Positions 26,072 to 34,179 are shown, counted from the first letter of the stretch. The stretch: 36,505 nucleotides of DNA from Sulfurovum sp. (GCA_027019175.1 JALUXB010000047.1:1-36505); one strand, 5' to 3'. Notes: a model not told the origin generated them from the sequence alone. Program-made: numbers and translations.

Positions 26072-26677
26072 TTGATACACCTTGAGCGTGTTGCACTTGA
26101 AATCAAAAACGTTGGTTTGTATGACCTTATTTTGCAGGACGTACAGCATATCGCAGGCAAAAAACGCCTCAGCGAAGATGAGATCATAGAGATCATCCAA
26201 ACCCATCCAGAGATTCTTGAAGCCTACAAGCAGCTCAACGTCGAGTACAACATCAGCAACATTCATATTCGCGATATTGATATTGAAGCGCTTGATGATG
26301 CGTGCAAAGAAGAGGCCAAAGCAGTCAATGACAACCTTGCAAGACTGCGGGAGATCGAGAAGTATACGCTTGACTTCGAGCAGAGTGCCACACTGGTCAT
26401 TATCTTTTCGGTAGAGTTCTTTGTGCTCTTTTCTGTGCAATACTTCATTGTTTTGCTTGACCTTAAAACCTGGCAGTGGTGGATTTACGGCTTTTTTGCA
26501 CTCTCTATTGTTGCAGCCTACATCTATGCCAAAAAAGAGCAGAAGAAATATGCGCACTTCAGTGCAGAGTATGAAACACTGTACGAAAAGACGCTGAAGA
26601 TGATAGACCGGCTCGAAGAAAACGGCTGTATCAAACGCGCTGACCTGATCATCGAAGAGTGTGAAGAGCATGTCTGA
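26072..26677 (+). CDS. Two-helix membrane protein with coiled coil, unknown function
   Basis: 201 aa if it starts at TTG 26072, which I prefer because AAGGAG stands 5 bp before it. An ATG at 26003 would overlap the preceding gene and lacks a ribosome site. The N-terminal 100 residues are soluble and acidic (RLSEDEIIEIIQTHPEIL), two transmembrane helices lie near residues 110-130 and 137-155, and a charged helical tail follows. The soluble part faces the cytoplasm by the positive-inside rule. It may be co-transcribed with the heme-copper operon (46 bp gap) and overlaps the next gene by 8 bp. I do not recognise the family. Confidence 0.7.
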   Translation: MIHLERVALEIKNVGLYDLILQDVQHIAGKKRLSEDEIIEIIQTHPEILEAYKQLNVEYNISNIHIRDIDIEALDDACKEEAKAVNDNLARLREIEKYTLDFEQSATLVIIFSVEFFVLFSVQYFIVLLDLKTWQWWIYGFFALSIVAAYIYAKKEQKKYAHFSAEYETLYEKTLKMIDRLEENGCIKRADLIIEECEEHV

Positions 26678-27173
26678 GCCTGTACGCATCTCCTACCGGT
26701 GGGATGCCCAGAATGTCAAACGTCTTTTTGACGCTTCCTACCGCTACCAGTTCGAACACTCGGCTAAACGCTACATCGGCTGGTTTTTCATCGCGCTGGC
26801 GCAGTTTGGTGTCGTAGCGGCAATGAAGCAGGGTGGTTTCGGACTGCTCATCTTCTCAACGATTGTCCTGTTTTACTGGTATTATGGTAAAAAGGCCATT
26901 GCAAAGTATCGTGCCAAAGCCTCCTTTGAAACATCCCCGTTCAAAAACAAAACCATTACTATGGAAGTGGACGACAACGGCTTTACCATCGATGCGCATG
27001 ATAAGAAGGTACACTGGAACTGGGATGATATTGACGAAATTATTCCTCTTGGCGAAGACATTATGCTATACAAACATCCATATTTTCACTACATACCGGC
27101 GAACGGTTTTGCTTCCATCGAGGAGAAGAGCCGCTTTAAAAGCATGGCAAGAGAACACGGGAAACTAAAGTAG
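26670..27173 (+). CDS. YcxB-like membrane protein
   Basis: 167 aa. Two transmembrane helices (about 37-52 and 56-74) are followed by a C-terminal beta-rich domain of about 85 residues reading ITMEVDDNGFTIDAHDKKVH, then WNWDDIDEIIPLGEDIMLY and HYIPANGFAS. This is the pattern of the YcxB-like domain (strand, HxxWsdI, strand, yiPkraf). Start ATG 26670 overlaps the previous gene by 8 bp. Its stop converges on the next minus-strand gene with a 9-bp overlap. The function of this family is unknown. Confidence 0.75.
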   Translation: MSEPVRISYRWDAQNVKRLFDASYRYQFEHSAKRYIGWFFIALAQFGVVAAMKQGGFGLLIFSTIVLFYWYYGKKAIAKYRAKASFETSPFKNKTITMEVDDNGFTIDAHDKKVHWNWDDIDEIIPLGEDIMLYKHPYFHYIPANGFASIEEKSRFKSMAREHGKLK

Positions 27174-27434
27174 TGTACATCTTTTCATATAAGGGTCGAA
27201 AAGCAGCCCTTTGACAAGTATCTGCGGTAAGATTTCCATCTGTTCCATGTCGTACAGCAAGGTTTGAACAGATATGTCATTCCCCGTATTTCCTTCTTCC
27301 TGAAGTGCAAAGTATCTGTTTACATACGATTCTGCACATGTCAGGACACTTTCGTCAAAAAGACCAAGATGGCGCAATGTTGCAAGTTTGAAAAAAACTT
27401 CATCTTTCTCTGTATATTCAATGTAATGTGACAT
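27165..27434 (-). CDS. Small hypothetical protein
   Basis: 89 aa, acidic, soluble, two Cys residues, no recognised motif. The chosen start is ATG 27434, preceded on the minus strand by AAAGGATACTGCA; a longer reading to 27569 has no ribosome site and low-quality sequence. Composition (YTEKDEVFFKLATLRHLGLF and MEQMEILPQILVKG) suggests a compact helical protein. It lies downstream of pepA in the same orientation after a 150-bp gap with two hairpins, so it probably has its own promoter. Confidence 0.6.
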   Translation of the reverse strand: MSHYIEYTEKDEVFFKLATLRHLGLFDESVLTCAESYVNRYFALQEEGNTGNDISVQTLLYDMEQMEILPQILVKGLLFDPYMKRCTLL

Positions 27435-27548
27435 TGCAGTATCCTTTCCGTTTAGTAGGATAATTCTATAGGAAAGAGCAAAAGAAGATAAGGGCATATA
27501 GAAGATATTTTTTTGGGCAAAATGCCAAGTCGGGTGGGATGTGTTGTC

Positions 27549-27576
27549 ACTGCATATACCAGACGGCATATGCAGT
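27549..27576 (-). other. Hairpin downstream of pepA
   Basis: ACTGCATAT (27549-27557) and ATATGCAGT (27568-27576) form a perfect 9-bp stem with a 10-base loop, 8 bp after the pepA stop in the minus-strand sense. A second stem, AGTGCC/GGCACT at 27579-27596, overlaps the pepA stop codon. Neither is followed by a T-tract, so they look like mRNA 3'-end structures or a weak terminator. Confidence 0.45.
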
Positions 27577-27584
27577 CAAGTGCC

Positions 27585-29057
27585 TTAGTGGGCACTCTCT
27601 TTTGCAAGACTTTCAAGAAAGCGGACAGTCATGCGTACACCCGCACCGGACGCACCGCTTGGGTTTTCTCCCCATACGTGCTCGACAAAAGCAGGACCGG
27701 CAATATCGATATGCGCCCACTTCTCTTTGTGGTCTTCATCGATGAACTCACTGAGGAAAAGCCCCGCCGTAATGGCTCCGCCGTAACGGGTGTTGGAGAT
27801 ATTGCAGATATCCGCAATCTCACTTTTGAGTGTCTTTTTAAGGTAGTCGTTAAAGTCAAGCGGTGTCACAAGCTCTCCGGCAATTTTCGCCTGCTGTCTG
27901 ACTTTGGTTTTGACATCGTCACAAAAGCCCATCACACCTGAAGTATAATGGCCTACACCTACCACGCACGCACCGGTAAGGGTGGCAAAGTCAAGCAGGT
28001 AGTCGGCTTTGACCTCCTGCTGCGCGTAACAAAGCACATCGGCAAGTACCAGCCTTCCCTCGGCATCGGTGTTGCGTACCTCAATGGTTTTGCCGTTCTT
28101 CGCAGTCAGTACATCATCGGGTTTGTAAGCATCACCACCGATCATGTTCTCCACCATGCCCAGGAAGCCGTGTACTTCCACATCGAGTTCAAGTTCCGCG
28201 ACGGCCTTCATAACCCCGATCACCGCAGAAGCACCGCTCTTGTCAGCTTTCATCGTTACCATGAAATCACCCGGTTTCAGGCTCAGCCCGCCTGAATCAT
28301 AGGTAAGTCCTTTTCCCACAAGTGTAATGACCTTTTTAGGGTTTTTGGGTTTGTAACTGAGATGGATGACTTTGGGTTCATGACGGGACGCACGTCCGAC
28401 GGCAAGCAGTGTGTGCATTTTCTCTTTTTTCAACGCTTTAACATCAAGAACAGTGCAGCCAAGCCCCAGCTCTTTGGCCAGTTTCTTTGCCTGCTTTGCC
28501 ATGGTTTCAGGGTAAAAATCATCCGGCGGGGTATTGACGATATTTCGGGTGTAGTTGGTTGCTGATGCAACGATCTCACCGTTATGGACAGCACGGGCGG
28601 CAGTTTCCATGCTGATTTCATGGGCTTCATACCCTTCAAGAGAAATATCAACTGTTTTGACAGGACACTTGTTCTTTTTGCTCTTGTATTCGGTAAAGGT
28701 GTAACTCCCGAGGATAATGCCTTCAACCATCGCACGGATAGAGGCTGAACAGCGCGGATGGCTTACATAAGTGGCGATCTTGACACGCTTGAAAGCTTTT
28801 TTCCCAATGAGTGAACGGATGGCACTCGCTACGGCAGGGCGTATAGCCGCCCCCTTGAGGTTTTCCGCACCGACATAGAGGCGTTTTTTGTCTACCAGAT
28901 GACATACTTCATTCTGCGCACCAGTAAAGCCTGCTTTTTTAAGTACTTTTTTGTCTTTGACAAATGTATGCTTCAGGTTTCCGTCGATGACAATAACGAT
29001 CTCGACATCGGCTTTGATTTCACTCAGGGGTGAAGTGGTTATATTAAAATTCATCAT
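27585..29057 (-). CDS. pepA: Leucyl aminopeptidase (M17)
   Basis: 490-aa cytosolic di-zinc aminopeptidase removing N-terminal residues from peptides. The catalytic domain shows VGKGLTYDSGGLSLKPG (metal-binding Lys and Asp), MKADKSGASAVIGVM, and the family signature NTDAEGRLVLADVL with the metal-ligand Asp and Glu and catalytic Arg. The N-terminal alpha/beta domain is less conserved, as usual. Tandem ATG codons at the start leave one residue of uncertainty. It is divergent from the ABM gene at 29161 across a 103-bp intergenic region. Confidence 0.96.
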   Translation of the reverse strand: MMNFNITTSPLSEIKADVEIVIVIDGNLKHTFVKDKKVLKKAGFTGAQNEVCHLVDKKRLYVGAENLKGAAIRPAVASAIRSLIGKKAFKRVKIATYVSHPRCSASIRAMVEGIILGSYTFTEYKSKKNKCPVKTVDISLEGYEAHEISMETAARAVHNGEIVASATNYTRNIVNTPPDDFYPETMAKQAKKLAKELGLGCTVLDVKALKKEKMHTLLAVGRASRHEPKVIHLSYKPKNPKKVITLVGKGLTYDSGGLSLKPGDFMVTMKADKSGASAVIGVMKAVAELELDVEVHGFLGMVENMIGGDAYKPDDVLTAKNGKTIEVRNTDAEGRLVLADVLCYAQQEVKADYLLDFATLTGACVVGVGHYTSGVMGFCDDVKTKVRQQAKIAGELVTPLDFNDYLKKTLKSEIADICNISNTRYGGAITAGLFLSEFIDEDHKEKWAHIDIAGPAFVEHVWGENPSGASGAGVRMTVRFLESLAKESAH

Positions 29058-29160
29058 TTAATCCTTCTCAATATGATAGTGGGGAAAGTATAGCAAAGAA
29101 TGGTAAAGGAGAGTAGAAAGTATGGTATGATTTCGGGAAATAAAGATATAAAAGGGATAG

Positions 29161-29484
29161 ATGATGTCAAAAATACTCTACTGCATTGCACAATTTACAC
29201 CCAAAGAGGGGATGTACGATGCACTTTTTGAAACTCTCAAAGCACTTGAGCCTGATACACTTCGGGAGGAGGGGTGTCTGCACTACCGTGTCACCAGGCA
29301 GATTGAAAATCCGTTTGCAACCGGAGAGAGTATGCCTTTTGTATTCAACGAAGCATGGGCAAGTGTAGAAGATTTTGAACGTCATTGTCAGAGAAAAGAG
29401 ATCGTTGCCTTCTTTGAAAAAGAGTGCCTCAGCTCAGACGGCATGGTTGCAGCCTACAACGTGACTGCCTACAGCGACGAGTAG
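29161..29484 (+). CDS. ABM-domain (YgiN-like) quinol monooxygenase
   Basis: 107 aa (or 106 from the second ATG), a single antibiotic-biosynthesis-monooxygenase ferredoxin-like fold. It has the strand KILYCIAQFTPKEGM, the segment EEGCLHYRVTRQ, the strand FVFNEAWASVEDFERHCQ, and the end FEKECLSS. Relatives act on quinols or heme-like small aromatics, or have unknown stress roles; no cofactor is needed. Upstream AAAAGGGATAG serves as ribosome site. It is convergent with the CorA-like gene with one base between stops. Confidence 0.75.
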   Translation: MMSKILYCIAQFTPKEGMYDALFETLKALEPDTLREEGCLHYRVTRQIENPFATGESMPFVFNEAWASVEDFERHCQRKEIVAFFEKECLSSDGMVAAYNVTAYSDE

Positions 29485-29485
29485 A

Positions 29486-30421
29486 TCAGATCCACTTTTG
29501 CTTTTTGAGCCACCGGAAGATGAGCCAGGCAATGACGATATTGAGTCCCCAGATGATAAAGTAGCCGTATTTCCAGTCGAGTTCAGGCATATTCTTGAAG
29601 TTCATACCGTAGTTGCCGACAATAAAGGTCAGAGGCAGGAAGATAAGTGAAATAGCTGCAAGGCGCTGCATTGCCTGGTTCATCCTGTTGCTCAAAAAGC
29701 CCATCAGCAGGTTTTGCAGATAGCCGGTACGGTCAAGATAGGTTTTCGATTCGTTGATGAGAAAGGCCAGGTGTTCCTTGAGGTCGATGAACTCATATTT
29801 GAGTTTTTGGCGTGTCTCCAGCGGATAGTGGTTGTAAACTTTGTTCACCGCATCATTGGACTGTACCGACAGTTTGGCAATGCGGTTGAGGGTACGTCTG
29901 GCGAAATAGAGGTGCTTTTGAATCTCTTTCTCTTCAATCTCTTCGGAGAAGATATTGTCTTCAATCGCCTCAAGTCTGTCATCGAGTCTGTCCACGACAC
30001 CCATGGTGTGGTCTACCATAATATCGATAACATTGTAGGTGACATATTCCAGTGAATCTCTCTCTTCATGCCGCTTGTAAAGGTGTGAAATAATGTTTTT
30101 GATAATATGTTCATTGTCACTGAGAAAAATGAATTTGTTTTCCCCGATAACCAATGCGACATTATTGTCGTTATAGAGCAGTTCATCCTCTTCATCCGGG
30201 CTGAAATATTTGAGGATGATCATCTTGAAATGTCGGCTCTGCTCAAAAGTGATGGTCTGGTCTTCGTTGTGAATATCTTCCAGGAAACTTTCCGGAAAGT
30301 TGTGTGCTTTCAGCCATGCATTGATTTCAGGGTTGTCGATGTGGGTAAAGATGATTTGTTGCGCATCGATGTTGATGTCAATGTTTTCACGGTAATGAAT
30401 GCGGTCACTGAGGATATACAT
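29486..30421 (-). CDS. CorA-family divalent cation transporter
   Basis: 311 aa, the usual CorA length. It has a large N-terminal cytoplasmic alpha/beta domain, a long helical stalk (about 160-245), then two C-terminal transmembrane helices with the selectivity signature YGMNFKNMPEL between them and a basic tail (RWLKKQKWI). Forms a pentameric channel for Mg2+ (or Co2+, Ni2+, Zn2+). The start follows the upstream gene by 2 bp, so the pair is co-transcribed. Confidence 0.93.
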   Translation of the reverse strand: MYILSDRIHYRENIDINIDAQQIIFTHIDNPEINAWLKAHNFPESFLEDIHNEDQTITFEQSRHFKMIILKYFSPDEEDELLYNDNNVALVIGENKFIFLSDNEHIIKNIISHLYKRHEERDSLEYVTYNVIDIMVDHTMGVVDRLDDRLEAIEDNIFSEEIEEKEIQKHLYFARRTLNRIAKLSVQSNDAVNKVYNHYPLETRQKLKYEFIDLKEHLAFLINESKTYLDRTGYLQNLLMGFLSNRMNQAMQRLAAISLIFLPLTFIVGNYGMNFKNMPELDWKYGYFIIWGLNIVIAWLIFRWLKKQKWI

Positions 30422-30423
30422 GG

Positions 30424-30828
30424 TTAGTTCTCTTTTTCTGTGTGATTATGTTTTGGAAGCGGTGTGCCGGGCAGGTTTCTGAATTTGACGGTATGGGCTT
30501 TAGTATCTACTTTGAAGAGAAAGTTTCCCCATCGGTAGGTGCTGTTGCGGTCATTGTAGGGCTTGAGTGCCTCCATCAGCATTTTTTCATCAGCAGGTTT
30601 ATAGGAAAAACGCCCAAAAAGCTGGTTGGTGTCAAGGTCGTGTGTCTCTTCAATGTTGTATGCAGAGTCAGGCAGCAAGCCGGGAATCCACCCTTTTTCG
30701 ATGACTTTTTCCTTGACAACACTCTCTTTGTCCGGGTATTTGTTGATAATGACATCAGAAAAATAGGCAGTGAGTATCCAGTAGATCAGAGCAAAAAAAA
30801 GGAGAATGGCAAGTATGATTTTTTTCAT
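30424..30828 (-). CDS. Hypothetical membrane-anchored protein
   Basis: 134 aa from ATG 30828 (a TTG at 30843 is an alternative; neither has a good ribosome site). One N-terminal hydrophobic helix (KIILAILLFFALIYWILTAY) acts as signal anchor, followed by a hydrophilic extracytoplasmic domain with GWIPGLLPDSAYNIEETHDL and a His-containing C-terminus (PLPKHNHTEKEN). Coupling to the CorA-like transporter gene (2 bp) hints at a role alongside it. Not recognised. Confidence 0.7.
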   Translation of the reverse strand: MKKIILAILLFFALIYWILTAYFSDVIINKYPDKESVVKEKVIEKGWIPGLLPDSAYNIEETHDLDTNQLFGRFSYKPADEKMLMEALKPYNDRNSTYRWGNFLFKVDTKAHTVKFRNLPGTPLPKHNHTEKEN

Positions 30829-30873
30829 GGGCGGAGCTTTCAAAATAAGTTCTGTTATTGTAGCATAACTTGG

Positions 30874-30949
30874 TGGTGTCCCCAGGAGGACTCGAACCCC
30901 CAGCTAGGCCTTAGGAGGGCCCTGCTTTATCCAGTTAAGCGATGAGGAC
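30874..30949 (-). tRNA. tRNA-Arg (anticodon CCU)
   Basis: Read on the minus strand, 76 nt including encoded CCA. The acceptor stem is GTCCTCA paired with TGGGGAC, with one G-U. The anticodon stem GGGCC/GGCCT encloses loop CTCCTAA, giving anticodon CCU. The T-arm is GGGGG-TTCGAGT-CCTCC, and A73 is followed by CCA. It decodes AGG. It sits at the boundary between the conserved backbone and the accessory region, but its 3' end faces the backbone side. Confidence 0.95.
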
Positions 30950-31252
30950 ACTGACAACGCAATTGTACCTTTGCATGGCTTATAGAAAGCCGATGAGACG
31001 GCATTACACATATAAGATGCTACGCTCCCAGTGGGCAGTGTTGTTTGGGGTATGTGGGGAAGGTGGTTAGGGAGTTTGTGGTTGGTCATGAGGTTTAAGA
31101 GTAATCTGCTTATAATGTTTCTTGAATTACATTGTTGCCTCGGACGCTTTGCCTACCAAGACAACGGGAGCGTGGGCCTGAACACCCGCTGTTAAATATA
31201 TATTTGACAAATCATTAGATATAATGAGTAAATTTATGAATAAGGTAGCATT
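30950..31252. other. Intergenic region between tRNA-Arg and AT-rich cassette
   Basis: 303 bp without a convincing gene. TACGCTCCC (31021-31029) and GGGAGCGTG (31166-31174) are an inverted pair, and AGTGGGCA at 31030 resembles the arms of the dispersed element at 34072. This may be a decayed copy. Near the 3' end TTGACA (31204-31209) and TATAAT (31220-31225) are only 10 bp apart, so only the TATAAT is a credible -10 for the cassette. Composition drops sharply to AT-rich after about 31190. Confidence 0.5.
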
Positions 31253-33250
31253 ATGGCAAATAGTTTATTCTTTAATCAAGTCAAAGAAAATGATAATAAC
31301 AGAGAGATAATAAGGTTATTGGAACAATATGCACTAGATAATCCAACTGAACAGTTATATTTGATTACAGCACCTTTAAGTGAACAAAAGTATCAATATG
31401 AATATGAACATAATGCTCTTGTAATTCTATCTCCTAAACATAAAATAATTTTTTTAGATTTAAAAAACAATAAAGATGAATTTGAAGAATATTGCGAAGA
31501 TTTTATTGAAGATTTAAGTTCATTGTCTGATAAATATAACTATAAACAACATATTGGAAGACCTAGAAAATGGAAAAGTGAATTAATTTGCTATGAAGAA
31601 AATATACCAACAAACATTAATGATTTTTTAAGTAATCATGCAATTACTGATTCAAATTTAAGAAGAAAAGTTGAACTTTTAATATCACTTCTAATAGGTA
31701 GTATTAATGATATTAAAAAAGTTGGAGTAGATGCACCAGAAACACTTTTAGAAAAAGTCAAGAAAAATATTATTCTTTTTGATGGTGATCAAACAAGATT
31801 TATTTATAAGGATTTTCAGAAGAAAATAGTTTCAATACAAGGTTTATCAGGAACAGGCAAAACAGAGCTATTGTTGCATAAATTAAAAGAATTATATATC
31901 AAGGATGATGATACAAAAATATTTTTTACTTGTCATAATAAAACTTTAGCAAAGAATCTAAAAGATCGTATTCCTAAGTTTTTTGATTTTATGAAAGTTG
32001 AGAAACAGATTGAATGGAATGAACGATTATGGGTTAATATAGCTTGGGGTTCAGAAAAGTATCCAAATACAGGTATTTATAGCTATATTTGTGATTTTTA
32101 TAATATTCCATTTATGAGATATCGTTATGGTATAGGATATAAAGAAATTTTTACTGAAGCTTTAAAATATATTGATAAAATTAAAGATAATGATGAATTT
32201 AGGTATGCATTTGATTATGTTTTAATAGATGAAAGACAAGATTTTCCTAAAGAATTTTTTGAACTTTGTGAAAAAGTAACAAAGAAACAAGTATATATTG
32301 CAGGAGATATTTTCCAAGATATTTGGGACAATACTGGTGATGATGAACTGGAGGTTGATATTGTTTTAAATAGATGTTATAGAACAGATCCTCGTACATT
32401 AATGTTTGCTCATGCATTAGGTATGGGACTTTTTGAAGATAAAAAACTGAATTGGTTATCTGATGAACAATGGAAAGAAATAGGATATACAATTAAGAGA
32501 GAATCAGATAGAAAAATGTGTTTAACTAGAGATCCAATCAGGAGATTTGAAGATTTAGAACAAGAAGAAGTACCAAGTATGATAATAGAAAAACAAACTT
32601 CTATTACTCAAATAGTTAATCTCTTAAAAAAAATAAAAGATGAAAATCCAACAGTAGAACCTGATGATATAGCAATTATAATTGTAGATGACAATAAGAG
32701 TATTTATGAATTTATTGATAAGTTAGGCTATAGAATTTCTGAAAATTTAGGTTGGGAAGTGAATAGAGCACATGATACAAAATCTCAAGTAGATAATACA
32801 ATTTTTATATCTAACAGAAACAATGTTAAGGGATTAGAATTCCCATTTGTTATATGTTTGACTGGGAAAATTAAAGATGGGTATAGATATCGAAATAGTC
32901 TCTACACAATGTTAACAAGAAGTTTTATACAATCTTATTTATTAGTTACGAATGATGATGGTATAGAGATTCAGCAAAAAGGACTAGATATTATTAACTC
33001 GCAAAGATGTATTCAAACAACAGAACCAACAGACGAAGAAAAGGAGAACATTAGGCAAACTGTAATAAAAATGAAGGAAGAAAGAACTATATCTTATGAT
33101 GAATTTTTAAATAAAATTTTTGATACTCTGAATATTCCTCAAAATTGTAGAAAAAAACTAAAAAAAGGATTAATTGATTTTGAAATAGAAGAGTTCGACG
33201 AAGAACAGACAAAATACTATATTGAAAAAAATAGAAATTTTTGTAAATGA
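31253..33250 (+). CDS. SF1 (UvrD/Rep-like) helicase-family ATPase, AT-rich cassette gene 1
   Basis: 665 aa. Residues 1-195 are a domain I cannot assign (KHKIIFLDLKNN and HIGRPRKWKSELI stand out). The helicase core begins with Walker A G197-LSGTGKTE (Lys203), motif II VLIDERQDF (Asp326, Glu327; the DExQD form of superfamily 1), a motif III/IV-like CYRTDPRTLMFAHALG, motif V NVKGLEFPFVIC and motif VI MLTRSFIQSYLLV with the Arg finger. The helicase part is compact, lacking large 1B/2B insertions. Codon use is extremely AT-rich compared with every upstream gene, a sign of transfer. The stop overlaps the next start (ATGA). The layout suits a defence-type cassette, but no known system is recognised, so function is open. 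Confidence 0.85.
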   Translation: MANSLFFNQVKENDNNREIIRLLEQYALDNPTEQLYLITAPLSEQKYQYEYEHNALVILSPKHKIIFLDLKNNKDEFEEYCEDFIEDLSSLSDKYNYKQHIGRPRKWKSELICYEENIPTNINDFLSNHAITDSNLRRKVELLISLLIGSINDIKKVGVDAPETLLEKVKKNIILFDGDQTRFIYKDFQKKIVSIQGLSGTGKTELLLHKLKELYIKDDDTKIFFTCHNKTLAKNLKDRIPKFFDFMKVEKQIEWNERLWVNIAWGSEKYPNTGIYSYICDFYNIPFMRYRYGIGYKEIFTEALKYIDKIKDNDEFRYAFDYVLIDERQDFPKEFFELCEKVTKKQVYIAGDIFQDIWDNTGDDELEVDIVLNRCYRTDPRTLMFAHALGMGLFEDKKLNWLSDEQWKEIGYTIKRESDRKMCLTRDPIRRFEDLEQEEVPSMIIEKQTSITQIVNLLKKIKDENPTVEPDDIAIIIVDDNKSIYEFIDKLGYRISENLGWEVNRAHDTKSQVDNTIFISNRNNVKGLEFPFVICLTGKIKDGYRYRNSLYTMLTRSFIQSYLLVTNDDGIEIQQKGLDIINSQRCIQTTEPTDEEKENIRQTVIKMKEERTISYDEFLNKIFDTLNIPQNCRKKLKKGLIDFEIEEFDEEQTKYYIEKNRNFCK

Positions 33251-33888
33251 AACAATACTCTTTTAATTTAAGTTCAGTTATTTATAACAAGGTTTTTCCT
33301 ATGTATAGAGTGAAAACAAAAGCTCATATAATTGAAATATTGATGGAGATTACAAGATATATTTTACTTCAAAATGACCCTGATTTTGTTATTCACGATG
33401 AAGATTCTATGGGAAAAGTTATTTTATATATTGACAAAATGAGTCGTCTTTTTTTCTTTTCTAAAAATAAATATTACTCTATTGTATTCCCATTTCATTT
33501 TTTAGAAGAAGATGGTCAATACAAAATAGTTTTTAACAGTACAATAGAAGTAAATTCTCAACTTATTTCTAAAGTACTTTCAACAATAACATGTGATGAA
33601 TTTAAAGCACAATGTAGTTTAGATTTTATTGAACCAATCTGTAACGCAGAAGATGAGTGTGGTGAGGATTTTTGGGAACTTTTGAGAGAGTTACTTTTAA
33701 TGGAAGATGGATATATTCGTTATGATTATGATGAAGAACATGAAAGTGGAGATACTCATCCTAAAAATCATTATGATATTTTTTATTCAAGTAATGCCAC
33801 ATTCAAAGTAGGATTAGATGATAATCTAAATAATGATGATTTTATTGACTTGGTAAATATTAATACTAATTGTAAATATTTAAGATAA
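33247..33888 (+). CDS. Unrecognised partner protein, AT-rich cassette gene 2
   Basis: 213 aa, acidic, no signal peptide or membrane helix. It starts within the helicase stop codon (ATGA), so the two products are probably made in fixed ratio and work together. Visible landmarks are CNAEDECGEDFWELLRELLL, then DGYIRYDYDEEHESG, and the C-terminal HPKNHYDIFYSSNATFKVGL, which looks like a conserved His/Asp-bearing block. No nuclease or toxin motif is recognisable. AT content equals that of gene 1, so the pair travelled together. The stop is two bases before the 63-bp tandem duplication. Confidence 0.75.
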   Translation: MKQYSFNLSSVIYNKVFPMYRVKTKAHIIEILMEITRYILLQNDPDFVIHDEDSMGKVILYIDKMSRLFFFSKNKYYSIVFPFHFLEEDGQYKIVFNSTIEVNSQLISKVLSTITCDEFKAQCSLDFIEPICNAEDECGEDFWELLRELLLMEDGYIRYDYDEEHESGDTHPKNHYDIFYSSNATFKVGLDDNLNNDDFIDLVNINTNCKYLR

Positions 33889-33890
33889 AT

Positions 33891-34016
33891 GGATAAAGGG
33901 GCACGGTGATAATGATAATCTTGTTTATTCAAGCCAAGATAAGGACATAGGTGGGATAAAGGGGCACGGTGATAATGATAATCTTGTTTATTCAAGCCAA
34001 GATAAGGACATAGGTG
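33891..34016. repeat. Perfect 63-bp tandem duplication
   Basis: Unit 1 (33891-33953) and unit 2 (33954-34016) are identical over all 63 bases by direct comparison. Each contains small hairpins (CTTG-N6-CAAG and ATCTTG-N11-CAAGAT). The duplication begins two bases after the stop of the second cassette gene, and has higher G+C than the cassette. The remaining 34017-34071 shows nothing I can name. Confidence 0.9.
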
Positions 34017-34071
34017 TAGGGTGATTATCGTCATAGTCACAAATACTACTGTACAAACCTAATTATCTTAA

Positions 34072-34179
34072 CTCGTCCCCATGCTCCTGAGTGGGGATGC
34101 ATACTCAAATCTTACATATAAAAAACCTCCACTCTATCAGAACGCTCATATACACTCCTACGCAGAGCATGGGAGCGAG
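34072..34179. repeat. Dispersed inverted-repeat-bounded element, copy 1
   Basis: 108 bp bounded by 15-bp arms CTCGTCCCCATGCTC (34072-34086) and GAGCATGGGAGCGAG (34165-34179), complementary at 13 of 15 positions. The first 35 bp (34070-34104) match copy 2 at 35880-35914 with a single difference, and the interiors align collinearly. No coding capacity. The plan resembles a MITE or a structured dispersed repeat. Related motifs (CTCCTGCGTGGG ... GCAGAGCGTGGGA) occur, from memory, across many sulfur-oxidising and other Proteobacteria. Confidence 0.8.

Noticed and set aside
31204-31225. TTGACA...TATAAT as a complete sigma-70 promoter of the cassette
   Set aside because: The spacing is only 10 bp instead of 16-18, so the two hexamers cannot act together; only the TATAAT is kept as possible.
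33891-34016. Possible CRISPR array from the repeated 63-bp unit
   Set aside because: The two units are directly abutting with no spacers, and 63 bp is too long for a CRISPR repeat. It is a simple tandem duplication.
33783-34040. Minus-strand reading frame with a 21-residue repeated segment
   Set aside because: It exists only because 63 is divisible by 3. It overlaps the coding end of the cassette partner and has no credible start context.
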